A DNA stretch of 64,000 nt from Saccharomycodes ludwigii (GCF_020623625.1 NC_060203.1:1302001-1366000); one strand, 5' to 3'; positions 28,271-39,155 are shown, counted from the stretch's first letter. The notes: generated by a model from the letters alone, not told the origin. Numbers and translations are program-made.

Positions 28271-29488
28271 TGACATGGTTTTCTTGGTTTCTCTACGCTC
28301 TGTTATTATTATTAGTTTTTTTTTTTATTTTTATTTTTAAATTCAAGTCTACGGTTGACTGATTCTTAAAAGAAAAAGGCAAAAGAGACATCATTATACA
28401 TAATAAGATTGAAGAAAATACAAAACATACATGTATATATGTTCTCCTTTTTTTTTTGTAACTTTCAGAACACTTGTTCCGAATTACCTGTAAGTAGTTT
28501 TTGTATATAAGTTATTAATTTTTTTTTTTTTACTTTCTTTCTTTGGAAATGGCAACTACATAAGCTTTCAAAGTCAAATAATTACAAACTACAAGTACAA
28601 GTTACTAGACTGCATACAATGCGTTCTCGGGATAGTTAACTTAGTGCTGTCGAAAAAAGGAAATACACCTCTCCGAAAAACTAATGAAATGTCTCATCGC
28701 GAAGAAGGGCACAATAGATAATCCAAACTCTCAGAATATTTTATAAAAAAAATTTTCCTCTGGATAACATGCAACTCAATCTAAATTCTATGGAATAGAT
28801 ATTCTATAAAAATTTAGAAAGCCTCTTCGCAACCGTTAATATTTAATCTTCTACCCCAAAGGGCAAAAAAAAAAAATTAAAACAAATGAATCGAAAGTAT
28901 GGTTGCCCATACCCTCTTTGATCTAAGAAACCGGAAACGAAATGAAAATTGTGCCCACCTTGTTTGGAAGTGGTCAAAATTCATTCAGCTATATGGGTTT
29001 GTAAATTTTATTCTTCAATTTTGATCCAGTATTAACTTCATCCTTTTAATTAGACTTGCAGCCGTAGCCAAAAGCAAATAGAAAGAAATCGTAAACCAAA
29101 ACCAGAAGAATTTTAAGGTTTCTATAAAAAATTTGGTAATTAATATTATCTTTAGATAGTATTAACCACTACTGATGTTTGGTTTTTTATGATTTTTTCT
29201 AAAAAAAAAAATTAGCAGAATAATAAAAGGAATGAAACAATAATTATAAATTCTTAATTGAAAAAAGAAGCTAACCAGGTTTTTATATACTATTAATTAT
29301 TTCTATATAAAACGAAAATGCTTATTTTTAATTTAACAAAAAAAAAAAAAAATTCAAAAAAAAAAAAAAAAAAAAAAATTTCCAAAAAAAGAAAAGAGAG
29401 AAAAAAAATGACAGGGCTTTTTTTTTTTTTTATCATTATGACGAAACGAACTTGTAAGATAGGAATGTATACAAATACTTATGTGGCC
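28271..29488. other. Long convergent intergenic space with regulatory-like motifs
   Basis: PAM16 and the CCCH gene converge here, so 1218 bp of terminator sequence is far more than needed. The part from about 28560 to 29110 is more complex than the usual homopolymer-rich spacers. It contains a PAC-type CTCATCGC (28693-28700), an RRPE-like AAAAATTTTC (28748-28757), TATAAAA (28805-28811) and a hairpin with stem 28897-28902/28907-28912. No reading frame fits. An unannotated RNA gene is possible and is discussed under findings. Confidence 0.4.
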
Positions 29489-31036
29489 TCAATCATCATC
29501 ATCATCAAACTCATATTCAGAAGATTCAGATGATGAAGGTAATTTTAAAAAATCTAGGCTCGAATTAGCAAAACCATTATTCTGAACAACATTTTCTTTT
29601 TCAATGACTAAGTTTTGATCAGCATTCCTAAAAATTCGATCTGGTATATTGTGTGATAATTCCCTTTTTTTTAATCCATACCAATGTTCACTCGTACTTA
29701 AGTTTAAAATTAGCTTTTTCATTCCGTAACCCAAAGGTATCAAAAAGTCATTGAAATCAACTTTTAGTAAATTCAATGTTTTTTCTTCAAATATTTCATC
29801 ATAAACATTCACACCCCCAGATTCACTTTTCTTTTTGTTGGCAATACTATTCATTTCCACATGAGGATATTTGCAGTTTTTCAAAAAGCAACACCGAAAA
29901 CTATGGTCATCAGCACATGCCCAAAGATGCGGAAATTTACAATTTAGTCCTCTGTAACAGTAACCTAAATGAGAAAATTGTCTACAACTTGGATATTGTG
30001 GAATCACTCGACACTTATGAATATATTTACAACATTGATCTTTGGGTATCAGAGGAAGACTGTCTCCATTTGCAAAATTCGATTCTGCCCCATATGTAAA
30101 TAAACATTCGCCATTCCAATATTTTGTACAATGTGGAACTATATATTCATTTCCAATGTCGGAATGCAACGTATTGCAATTTTGTTGATGATGACAATAA
30201 CCAGAAATAAAAAAAGATCTACATAAAGAAATGTAGCTTGGATCATGTATAAAGGAGCAATTAGAATTGGTACATTTTCCAAATTTAATGAAAAATTTAC
30301 AAGGTTGAGGTAAAATATTTCTGCTTAAGTGAACACCTTGCACAGTAAATGTTTTCAATTTTTTAGACACACCTAGTGTTAAATCCCCGTTTTTGTTTGG
30401 TCTATAACGGTTTCCATTGAATTTTAAGCTTTTTTTGTGTTTAAATTTAGCAAAATTTCCAATGTTTTTAAAATTTCCATTAATAACAGAATCAAACCAT
30501 ATTAAGTAATTCAAGATACAATCGGGATCAACGATGCTATAATATTGGCTGCCATCCTGTGATTTTAAAATCCACAAATCCTCCAATGTTAATCCTACAT
30601 TGATCAAACGATAGCCATAGTCAACAACTTGGAAAATTCCACCACCGAAAATAGGATCAAGATCAAGGTAGACTATATCATGTTCAGGATAACTATTGAT
30701 TTGATGAAGTATTTTACGAAGTTTAGCATAAACGTTAAAAATTTGTTTTCTATTATATTTGGCTGATTTTTTATTTTCCACAAACTTAAAAAAATCGTTA
30801 TTATGGCAAATCATTAAATTACATAAAAATTCATTTAGCTTACCAGTAAAATTTTGATGTTTTAATAATAAATTTTTGTAGTTTTGTAGGTCTTTTTGCT
30901 GTCTAATCAAATCCTCAGCTTTTTTCTGTTGCTTTATATCAGTTTGAATTTGAGAAGCATCTGTTTTGAAATATAAGTCAATAGAATCTATGAGTGATTT
31001 TATTTCTAGTTGCAATTCAATCTTGGAACTCGGCAT
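29489..31036 (-). CDS. CCCH zinc-finger protein with five fingers
   Basis: The 515-residue product has a cluster of C-x8-C-x4/5-C-x3-H type fingers between about residues 246 and 392: CKFFIKFGKCTNSNCSFIH, CRSFFISGYCHHQQNCNTLH, a longer third, CRQFSHLGYCYRGLNCKFPH, and a short fifth. Tandem CCCH fingers in this spacing resemble ZC3H3-like and CPSF30-like RNA-binding proteins, so RNA binding is probable, but I cannot assign an S. cerevisiae ortholog. The N-terminal half has a coiled-coil-like Lys/Gln region (about 30-60) and an ordered block (IVYLDLDPIFGGGIFQVVDYGYRL). The C-terminus is acidic, ending in five Asp. I start at the ATG at 31036; the open frame extends six codons further without an ATG. 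In S. cerevisiae PAM16 and GSM1 have no such gene between them. Confidence 0.82.
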   Translation of the reverse strand: MPSSKIELQLEIKSLIDSIDLYFKTDASQIQTDIKQQKKAEDLIRQQKDLQNYKNLLLKHQNFTGKLNEFLCNLMICHNNDFFKFVENKKSAKYNRKQIFNVYAKLRKILHQINSYPEHDIVYLDLDPIFGGGIFQVVDYGYRLINVGLTLEDLWILKSQDGSQYYSIVDPDCILNYLIWFDSVINGNFKNIGNFAKFKHKKSLKFNGNRYRPNKNGDLTLGVSKKLKTFTVQGVHLSRNILPQPCKFFIKFGKCTNSNCSFIHDPSYISLCRSFFISGYCHHQQNCNTLHSDIGNEYIVPHCTKYWNGECLFTYGAESNFANGDSLPLIPKDQCCKYIHKCRVIPQYPSCRQFSHLGYCYRGLNCKFPHLWACADDHSFRCCFLKNCKYPHVEMNSIANKKKSESGGVNVYDEIFEEKTLNLLKVDFNDFLIPLGYGMKKLILNLSTSEHWYGLKKRELSHNIPDRIFRNADQNLVIEKENVVQNNGFANSSLDFLKLPSSSESSEYEFDDDDD

Positions 31037-31182
31037 ATGTTTTATTTGGAGCACCCAATATATACCTACGACAAATATTATATTTATTTGATTTTTGTCT
31101 ATTAGCTGAAAGGATATTACGTTGTAAAATTAAAAAAAATATATGCAAAATAATAATTGAAAGTTTGTTTTATTGCTTTATC

Positions 31183-31279
<97 letters not shown>

Positions 31280-31482
31280 GCATATATATCTTATAAATCC
31301 GAACTTTGTCCAGCGAACAAGGAAAAAAAAAAAATATATATTTATGTTAATATATTTTTTTTTTTTTTATATATTTTCAAAGTTCAGAATTCAAAATTCA
31401 ATCAACTGGAAATAATTTTCAAATTGTATTATCAAAAAAAAAAAAAAGTAAGAATAGTGCTATATAAAAGCATCAAGATAAA
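31037..31482. other. Divergent promoter region with AAT microsatellite
   Basis: This 446-bp space is the shared promoter of the divergent CCCH and RQT4 genes. About a fifth of it is a pure AAT repeat (31184-31279), followed by A and T runs. No other element is visible. Confidence 0.6.
31184..31279. repeat. (AAT)32 microsatellite
   Basis: About 96 bp of uninterrupted AAT/ATT trinucleotide repeat, roughly 32 units, lies in the promoter between the CCCH gene and RQT4. Predicted poly-Ile or poly-Asn frames across it are not genes. Confidence 0.97.
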
Positions 31483-33066
31483 ATGACAAAGAAAGAGGCT
31501 ATTGCTTATGCAGTTGAGGAAATACCACAAATATTACCCTATTTAGAAAAGGATAATGTTATAGATTTATGCAATCAAATTCTAGCAAAAAATACTGATC
31601 ATGATACCATAGCAAACGCTTTTGTTGATATTTTAGGTGCGAGCGATGCTTCCTTTAGCTTTATTTTTGAGTTTAATAAAAAGTTAAACCAAATAGAGTC
31701 TTCTTCTCAAAATAAAGAGGTTCTTTTGAATCCTAATTCTACAAATTTGTCCATGGATAAAAATAATAGCCATTCACAGGTTAATACCAACACAGTTGTT
31801 TCACAAAAATCATTTGCACAGGCCGCAGAACAGGATAATCTAACTATTAAAGATTCAAGAGAGGATTCCCATGAAGTAAACAAAGAGGGAGAAAAAGACC
31901 AAATAAAAGACAGTTCTGTGGATAATTCCAAGCAACTGAATAAAAAGACAAATAGAAAGATCAAACAACAAAAGATAGATAACTTAAACGATATAGAAGA
32001 CTTTTTAAAAGAACTGGAGCTAAATAGCTCCAAAAAAAACAATAAAAATTGGGCCTGCAATTGCCAAGGAACAAGACATGATTTATTTGAGTTGGTACCT
32101 AACTGTTTATCTTGCGGTAAAATAATTTGTGTCAAGGAGGGATTACATATGAATAATTGTTCTTATTGCGGTAAAGAATTGCTACCCTTGAAAGAAAGAA
32201 TTAAATTAATTGAGTTAATTGATTCTGAAAAACAACAAATAAATGACTCTTTAAAAACATCGTTACCACAAAAAACGACACAAAAAAAGCCACATTATTT
32301 TAAAATTCAATCAGGTAAGGGTAAAAATCTTTTTGAAGAACAAGAAAAATTGTTTGACCAAGTGGAAAGGGAAAGAGAACGTGCCAGAAAGAGGGAACAC
32401 GTTTTAAGAGATGCAGAAACAGAAAAGGAAAGACAAAGAAAAATTGACGATTTGGAAAACAACGATCCGGATTTAATCAAGGCCAGAGATAGATTAAAAA
32501 CTTTATTACATTATCAGGATACATCCGCAGAAAGGACTAAAATTATTGATAATGCCAGTGATTATGATATTTCGTCCAACGATAATAACGAACTCTGGGG
32601 TTCTTCATTTGAAAAGGCCTTAAACATTAAAAGGCAGCAAAGAAACTTAAAGAAATTGGAGAAATTGGAAATGGAAAGAAAGGGAAGAGGTAAGTTGGTT
32701 CTTGATTTGACTGTGGGCAAAAATGGGAAAGCTGTTTTAAGACAAAAAGTTCCGGTAATTAATAAAGATCATTTAAGCTTTGCACAGGATGATGAAATAA
32801 TTGATGATGAAAACAATTCTGATTTAATAGAAATTCAAAGGCTGAAGGAAAAAATCAATGAAGAGAAAAAATCCCATTCAAATAAGTTAACAAGTTCAGT
32901 TTGGGATTATGAAAAGGAACAACTGAAGTTTAAGAGACCTTTTTATGTAGAAACCACTAATATTATACCCAAAAAGGAATCTGAAAGCAAAAAGGAATGG
33001 AAGCCTAAAGTTCAATTGAATACAGAAGATACTAATTTAGAGGACAATATTATTGCAGTTCTTTAA
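31483..33066 (+). CDS. RQT4: Ribosome quality control trigger subunit, TRIP4/ASC-1 homolog
   Basis: The 527-residue protein matches Rqt4 (YKR023W, about 530 residues), the yeast homolog of human TRIP4. With Slh1 and Cue3 it forms the RQT complex that splits stalled, collided ribosomes marked by ubiquitin. The hallmark is the zf-C2HC5 finger at about residues 192-232 (CNCQGTRHDLFELVPNCLSCGKIIC, then CSYCGKEL). The N-terminal 60 residues form a small helical domain, followed by a charged linker; the C-terminal half is a long charged helical region. The gene follows the chromosome XI-type order RQT4-DBP7-RPC37-GCN3, with GSM1 of chromosome X interleaved. Its 3' end converges on GSM1 with only 114 bp between. 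Confidence 0.9.
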   Translation: MTKKEAIAYAVEEIPQILPYLEKDNVIDLCNQILAKNTDHDTIANAFVDILGASDASFSFIFEFNKKLNQIESSSQNKEVLLNPNSTNLSMDKNNSHSQVNTNTVVSQKSFAQAAEQDNLTIKDSREDSHEVNKEGEKDQIKDSSVDNSKQLNKKTNRKIKQQKIDNLNDIEDFLKELELNSSKKNNKNWACNCQGTRHDLFELVPNCLSCGKIICVKEGLHMNNCSYCGKELLPLKERIKLIELIDSEKQQINDSLKTSLPQKTTQKKPHYFKIQSGKGKNLFEEQEKLFDQVERERERARKREHVLRDAETEKERQRKIDDLENNDPDLIKARDRLKTLLHYQDTSAERTKIIDNASDYDISSNDNNELWGSSFEKALNIKRQQRNLKKLEKLEMERKGRGKLVLDLTVGKNGKAVLRQKVPVINKDHLSFAQDDEIIDDENNSDLIEIQRLKEKINEEKKSHSNKLTSSVWDYEKEQLKFKRPFYVETTNIIPKKESESKKEWKPKVQLNTEDTNLEDNIIAVL

Positions 33067-33180
33067 AACTGATATTACTATATGTGTATGCATGTTATTT
33101 ATTACATTAAATATTTAAAATGGAATATAATTTGAAGTTAAATTAAATTAAAATGAAAAAAAAAAAAGGGAAAAAAAAAT

Positions 33181-34018
33181 TTATATTTCGAATATAGGTA
33201 AAAATTGACCTATAATTAACATAGGAATATTAAAACAGTCTCTTTTAATTGTCCATATACACGCACATTTCAAAAAAGTTCCATTTTTGACTAATAAGCT
33301 ACATTCTGAAAACATGGCGTTCCCATCGGTGATTTGACTGTGATTTCCGATATTGCCATGTTTATTGTGTCTCTTCACTCCTTGATCCCTTTGCTGACGC
33401 TTATTATTCTGTAAGCCAAATGCTAAGTTTTCATGAAAAAGTTCAAAATAATCTATGCAGCTTTCATCATCTAAAAATTCCAAAAAAAATCTATTATAAA
33501 CTTCGTCCTTATTAAACCCAGTTAGACTACAAAATTCGTTGCTGACAAAACATATTTCACAGGAACGTCGCCAAATGCACATTGGTGTACAGCTAACTAG
33601 TTTGACCATATTTTCATATTCTATCAATGTTCTTTGTAACGTTAATTCTTGTAAAATTAAATCCTTTTCAATTAATGTGGAGGTTAAGGTAACAAAAAGG
33701 GGTATATAATAATGTGACATGGATTTTGCTATATATTGTAAAACATTTGGCTCAAATCTTCCCTTTAAATATTCCAATAACTTTAGGTATGTGCGCCTAT
33801 AGCTATGTGGTTTTAATATGCTTTGATATTCGTACAAATCTTGTGGTGCATGTACAACTTTTCTCACTAACCTTGGATTATTAAATATATTGTTTTTAGA
33901 AAAAGTAGCAGTGCTGGCGTTTTTTTCGGGTAACTTTGGAGTTAAATTGATATTAGGGGATGACAAAGGGTGTTGTGAATTTAATGAAGCAGTAGTTTTA
34001 ATACTATGAGGAGAAGGC

Positions 34019-34059
<41 letters not shown>

Positions 34060-35685
34060 GGAGGAAGTGGTAACATTAGATAAGGTAGCTGTAGGTGTCG
34101 TAAAACTATTAGTATCAACAGAATAAGTAAATACTTGATCATTATTTATATTGGCATTATCAGGGGGGTTTTTTTGCATAAAAGATTGTTGTTGGACTAG
34201 TTGAAGTACAGACTCATCTCTCGACATTTCTAAGGCAATATGTGGCCGTGAAGAAGTTCTTTTTAATTTTTCCATCTCAGTTGTGGCAGTATCATAATTA
34301 TCATTGACATGGTAATTAGTGTTAACGGTATTCAATCGATTGTTTTCCAAAGAGCAGTGTCCATTATGTAATTGAAAAGAACCAGAGTTTGGTCTATCAT
34401 CTCTGATATTGGTATTATATCCATTATTAAAAAAATTGAAGCCCATTGCAGATGTAGACCAATTTAATTGTTTCAATCCATTATCTAGCAAAGAATTTGT
34501 TTGTTGTTCCAATAAATGTAAGCTTGTGCTGCTATTTACTCTAGAATCTCCAGCAGGAGAGGATGCAATAGGTGTCTTTAAAATATCGGTTAATTTATTA
34601 TATTCTTCGTTTGTCCAGTTGCTATCAAATACATTATCTTTTGCGCTATTTTTATTATTTATAAAAATAGAGGGGTTATTGTTTATGTTATTGGTGCCAA
34701 TGTTCATAGAAGTGGGACCAAACGTGCTACCAAAATTATTATTATTATTATCATTATTATTTTTTAACGTTTCAGTATCTTCACCAATATTATTTCCCAT
34801 ACGTGTTTTAACATTTTTGTATAATATATTACCACCATCGAAATGGTTTGGTTTATTGGTACCAGGAGTTGTATTTAACAAATTAGACGTACTGGATGTT
34901 TTTGGTAAAGAGGAATGGTTCAAAATGGTACTAGAGTCATTTACTGATAAATGAGAATCGCACGTGGTACTGAAATTACCGGGCAAACATGCTAATTTTG
35001 AGTTTAGATTTGATGTTAAGCCATTTTTAATTTCAGGATTTGCAACTTGCTCAGTTGGTAACGATAAACTTTTTGGATTTTTAATAGTTGATAAGTCTGA
35101 AAAGGATGATTTTGAAGTTTTGTCTGTACTGGAGGGGAATACAACCTTTGAAAGTGGTTTTACGCTTGTTATTTTCCTATTACCGTGTGGGTTTTTGAAA
35201 TTATGCATCTTATTAAGGATGTTATTGAAAGAAGGTTCATTGGGCGATGAAGTCATTGGTGAATTTGAGAAATCGGACTTTGACAAATTAATCAGATTGG
35301 AAATTGATGTATTACAACTTAATGGGTGCATGTTTTTTTGTTTGTGATTAACTTTATTATTGTCTGCGATTGAAGTGAGATTTCCAATAACAATTGTTTG
35401 TGATGAAACATAATTACCGGTACCAGTTTTAGGGTTTCTGTTAGGAATTTCCCTATTTAAATTTTTTATTAGGTTCTGTGATTTAAAAATAATATTAGGT
35501 TTTTTTTTGGTAACGACTCTTTTTTTTCTTTCTTTATCTTTACAAGTTTCTTGAACTCCACGCTTAACACAATTTTTACAAGGTCTGGATGAATCGCATT
35601 GTAAATGTTTATTATGACAATAAACACAAGCTCTTTGTACAGGTTTTCTAGATTTTTTTTCTGCTTCACTTAACCGCTTAGTCAT
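33181..35685 (-). CDS. GSM1: Zn(II)2Cys6 transcription factor of the GSM1/ERT1/RDS2 group
   Basis: The 834-residue protein starts with a zinc cluster: Cys20, 23, 30, 36, 39 and 48 (CVYCHNKHLQCDSSRPCKNC). The C-terminal quarter (about residues 640-790) has the conserved block of the Gsm1/Ert1/Rds2 family including a PAS-like segment (MVKLVSCTPMCIWRR, then FCSLTGFNKDEV). These factors regulate energy and gluconeogenic metabolism. The middle ~550 residues are low-complexity with a polyasparagine run coded by an ATT/AAT repeat at about 34019-34060. S. cerevisiae Gsm1 has 618 residues, and the difference lies in this spacer. Position (YJL103C, before MEF2) supports GSM1 over ERT1 or RDS2. Two CCAAT boxes lie upstream (35845-35849 and 35972-35976), possible Hap2/3/4/5 sites. 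Confidence 0.88.
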
Positions 35686-36182
35686 TCTTAGTTTCTTATT
35701 AGCATTACCATTTTATACATGCGAAAGTTGTTATTTTTTGGTTAAGTTTTATTATAATTATTTTGTGTTTAAAACTTATTTAAGATTTAGTATGATTTTA
35801 AATAAATAAAAATAAAAAAAAAAAGAGAATATTGAGGGAGAGAACCAATATATATATATATATAAATTTACTTATTTTTTTTTTTTTTTTTATTTTTTTT
35901 TTTTTATAAAAGGCAAACAAGCATCATTAAATTATTTTGTTTGTGGGGAGGGGGGAAAAGGGAAGGATGGACCAATGGAAGAGAATTAAAAGCGAAACAA
36001 AAAATAAATAAATAAATAATAATTAAATTTAATTGTTAAAAAACGGATAATAAATATCAAATTTGCCCATTATTTAAATCTTAATTTCGCTTTCGCTTTT
36101 AATTCCCCCACCTCCACAACCGCTTCCCCGCCTTTTTTTTTTTTATTATTTTATATATAAAAACACAAACAATACACTCCTT
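35686..36182. other. GSM1 promoter and DBP7 3' region with inverted repeat
   Basis: Both neighbours run leftward. The 497 bp hold T runs near 35875-35906, a G-rich patch at 35942-35970, a perfect 15-bp inverted repeat (35983-35997 with 36091-36105) and a C-rich patch at 36104-36132. The CCAAT boxes noted under GSM1 are here. Confidence 0.6.
35983..36105. repeat. 15-bp perfect inverted repeat
   Basis: GAATTAAAAGCGAAA at 35983-35997 is exactly complementary to TTTCGCTTTTAATTC at 36091-36105. The outer flanks are G-rich on the left and C-rich on the right, so the potential stem may extend imperfectly. The loop is 93 bp. Confidence 0.8.
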
Positions 36183-38624
36183 TTAATAATTGAATTCATC
36201 TGAACTTTGTTTAACTGCCAGTTTAGCAAGTCTCAACATTTTAGACCTACTATCCTCTTTCTTCCTACGCTTGCTGCTATCTTCATTACCATCCTTCGAT
36301 CTTTTATTACCATTATTACTATACATCATACCCAAATTCTTTGGTCTTTCTCTGAGACCAAAACTTTTACACAAGTGTCCCAAATGTAAAAATTTTACAT
36401 TAAAAAATTGTTTTTCTTTACTAATATGTGTAGCATAAGCTCTAACATGACTAGTAAACCCATTGATAGCTAAATTTTTAAATTTAGAATCTTCTAAAAC
36501 CCTTCTTTCAACATTTAAATGCCAGGTGGTGGCATTGCTATCCCACGCACTTTCAAAGGATTTCTTGTTTTCTAAATTACTAATTCTCCTTTTATCACCT
36601 CTAGCAACATCAATGTTAGAAAACGCCATTTGTAATACATCCTTGTCATATTTCATTAATTTCCAACCTTTAGGATGAAATGGTTTAATATAATCCATAT
36701 ATCCTTCCTCTTCACCAGGTAACAAAAATAAAATACTCTCACCTCCAATACCTGCTCTTGCCGTTCTACCAATTCTATGTAGATGATCTTCAACGGCAAA
36801 CGGTGGATCTAATTCGATAACTGTTGAAACATGAGGCAAATCTAGACCTCTACTAGCAACATCAGTACAGAATAATATCAAATGCTTACCCTCTTGGCCT
36901 TTATCAGAACAAAAATGTTTTAGTGTGGCAGTACGTACTTGCTGAGATAAAGAACCATGTAATTTATGAAACACATAGTTAGTCCTATATTTGTTACTTG
37001 ATTCTCCCTCCTTTCCTTTCTCTTCCTGTTTTTTGTTTTGTTCTTTTTCTTCTTCTTCTTCTTTTTCTTGTTGTTTTTGTTGTTTTAAAAATGATGGTAA
37101 AATTGTATTACCGTTTGTCGTAGAAACAACAGTATCATTCAATATTTCCTTAATTCGAGTTGAGCCATGAGCAAAAACATCATAATGAAAATCAACACTA
37201 TCTGCACAGGATAAGAAAACAATAGTCCTCAAAACTTTCTTATTAGCTTTTTCTTTCATATTTTGCATAGTAATGTTACTTAGACATCCAGCTAGTGTAA
37301 CTAATCTTAATTTAGATGGCACAATAACTATTTTCTGCAATAATTGATCAGGTACCGTATTCGCATCCAAATTAAGACCAGTGTTATTATCTGATGAACT
37401 GGAGCTGACTGTATAATAACTTTTTAACAATTCATCTCCTAATTTACCTACATTGTCACTTTTAGTAGCGGAGCATAAAATCATCTGGTAATTTATATTG
37501 GTAACCTCTTGATTAATAATTTCAAATATTTGTTTCAAAGTGTCTTCAAAGCCCAATTCCATTAATTTGTCTCCTTCGTCTAAAATACAATACTTTAACG
37601 ATGCTAGCTGATTATTTTTCAAAGAACGTGTATTTGTCAAGTGATCCAAAATTCTGCCTGGCGTGCCAATAATGAAATTAACACCTTTTCTTAATCTTGC
37701 CTTTTCCGACTTTTTCTTTTCACCCCCAATCAATAAACACGGAACTAAATAATGTACTGTTATGGTGTTTAAAACCGTATATATTTGGGATGCCAATTCT
37801 CTAGTTGGTGTAATTATTAATGCAAAACACCCAGAATTTCTATTCAATTTTGAACTTCCAGTATTACCGTCTGCATCTTCATTTAATGATAATATGGTAT
37901 TCAAAAGGGGCAATAGAAATGATAAAGTTTTACCACTACCCGTTTGTGCATGAATAAAAAGATTTTTCTTTTTAGTACCATTTTCGTGTGTTTTCTGTTG
38001 TTTTTTTAAATCATTTTTCGATAAGATTTTTGGGATAGCCAATTTTTGAATTTTAGTGGGCTTCGTAACTTTCAACCTGTCCTTCAAATTCTTGAGTAAA
38101 ATTGGATTATCAATACCTAACGATTCAAAAGTGTTTTGTTCAGATAATAAAGGTGCATTAGACGGGTTTGCTTTTTCACCACTCCGTTCATTGTTATTGG
38201 TAGTAGTAAATATACTTTTATTGGATGTAAATAATGAAGAAACAATTTGCTTATTCAAGTTATAATCCGTTTGTTGTGGTGGTCTACTTTTGGTGACCTT
38301 ATGATCTAAAGATTCTTTATTATTAATAGACTCTTCTAAAGTTTCCCTTTGTGCTCCTTTATTCTGTACAGTAGATTCTGATTTTGAAGTTTTAATGCTT
38401 TTATCATTGCTTTTATCATTGATGTTTTTAATAGCAGTTGTTCTTTTCTTATCATTGTTGGTTTTACCATTTAACATGTTTTGTAGTCTTCTACGGTCTT
38501 TCCATGAACCACCTGTAATTTTACTTTTAGAAATAGTATTCTTTGTGGTATCAGTTGGTGGCAGAGATGTGCTAAAATTCATTAGCATCATATCATCGGT
38601 GTCATCATCGTTGATACTATTCAT
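36183..38624 (-). CDS. DBP7: DEAD-box RNA helicase for 60S ribosome assembly
   Basis: The 813-residue protein is Dbp7 (S. cerevisiae 742), a nucleolar helicase for early 60S assembly. Motifs in order: Q-motif region with PTKIQKLAIP (about 189-198), motif I AQTGSGKT (226-233), PTRELA (Ia), TPGR (Ib), DEGD (II), SAT (III), and HRIGRTARAG (VI). DEGD instead of DEAD at motif II is the usual form in Dbp7. A Gln/Glu/Lys-rich insert (about 510-545) interrupts the second RecA domain. The first ~150 residues are charged and disordered, and the C-terminus is lysine-rich. Gene order with RPC37 and GCN3 matches YKR024C-YKR026C. Confidence 0.96.
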   Translation of the reverse strand: MNSINDDDTDDMMLMNFSTSLPPTDTTKNTISKSKITGGSWKDRRRLQNMLNGKTNNDKKRTTAIKNINDKSNDKSIKTSKSESTVQNKGAQRETLEESINNKESLDHKVTKSRPPQQTDYNLNKQIVSSLFTSNKSIFTTTNNNERSGEKANPSNAPLLSEQNTFESLGIDNPILLKNLKDRLKVTKPTKIQKLAIPKILSKNDLKKQQKTHENGTKKKNLFIHAQTGSGKTLSFLLPLLNTILSLNEDADGNTGSSKLNRNSGCFALIITPTRELASQIYTVLNTITVHYLVPCLLIGGEKKKSEKARLRKGVNFIIGTPGRILDHLTNTRSLKNNQLASLKYCILDEGDKLMELGFEDTLKQIFEIINQEVTNINYQMILCSATKSDNVGKLGDELLKSYYTVSSSSSDNNTGLNLDANTVPDQLLQKIVIVPSKLRLVTLAGCLSNITMQNMKEKANKKVLRTIVFLSCADSVDFHYDVFAHGSTRIKEILNDTVVSTTNGNTILPSFLKQQKQQEKEEEEEKEQNKKQEEKGKEGESSNKYRTNYVFHKLHGSLSQQVRTATLKHFCSDKGQEGKHLILFCTDVASRGLDLPHVSTVIELDPPFAVEDHLHRIGRTARAGIGGESILFLLPGEEEGYMDYIKPFHPKGWKLMKYDKDVLQMAFSNIDVARGDKRRISNLENKKSFESAWDSNATTWHLNVERRVLEDSKFKNLAINGFTSHVRAYATHISKEKQFFNVKFLHLGHLCKSFGLRERPKNLGMMYSNNGNKRSKDGNEDSSKRRKKEDSRSKMLRLAKLAVKQSSDEFNY

Positions 38625-38969
38625 TGTTTGGTTATTATTTTGATATGATAGTATCTATTTATTAGAAATTATTAAATAGTTGGATATAAATATATATATT
38701 TTTGTTTTTTGAAAAAGAAAAAATAGAAATCCCAAACTGGTTGAATATGAATGAGAAGAGCAGTTAATCACATTATTAAATTAAAGCTTTTTTTTTTTTT
38801 GGTAATCGAATTGAAAAAAATGGAAATAAAACTAAAAGAAAAAAAAAAAAAAAAAAAAAAAAAAGAAACGACTAACTAAAAGTAACAAATATTCAATCAA
38901 GAAGTAAGTTTTTTTTTTTAAGTCTTTTTTCCTGTAGTTTTATTTTTTTGAAAAAGGAAAAAAAGTTTC

Positions 38970-39002
<33 letters not shown>

Positions 39003-39155
39003 AACATCTTATTTTGATTTTAACCAAACTCTAATCTGTTCTTTTTTTTTTTAATAAAAATAATTAATATTCATACACCAGTAACCTGTTGAAGTATATA
39101 AAGTAATACTAATATATACTAATAATAATAATAATAGTTGATAAAAGTAACGCCA
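38625..39155. other. Divergent promoter, DBP7 / RPC37
   Basis: This 531-bp space is dominated by homopolymers: A runs at about 38840-38864 and 38971-38997 and T runs at about 38789-38800 and 39042-39051. No gene or assignable motif is visible. Confidence 0.55.

Noticed and set aside
30994-31486. Overlapping frames rich in Ile or Asn across the AAT repeat
   Set aside because: They are products of the trinucleotide repeat and overlap the starts of the CCCH and RQT4 genes.
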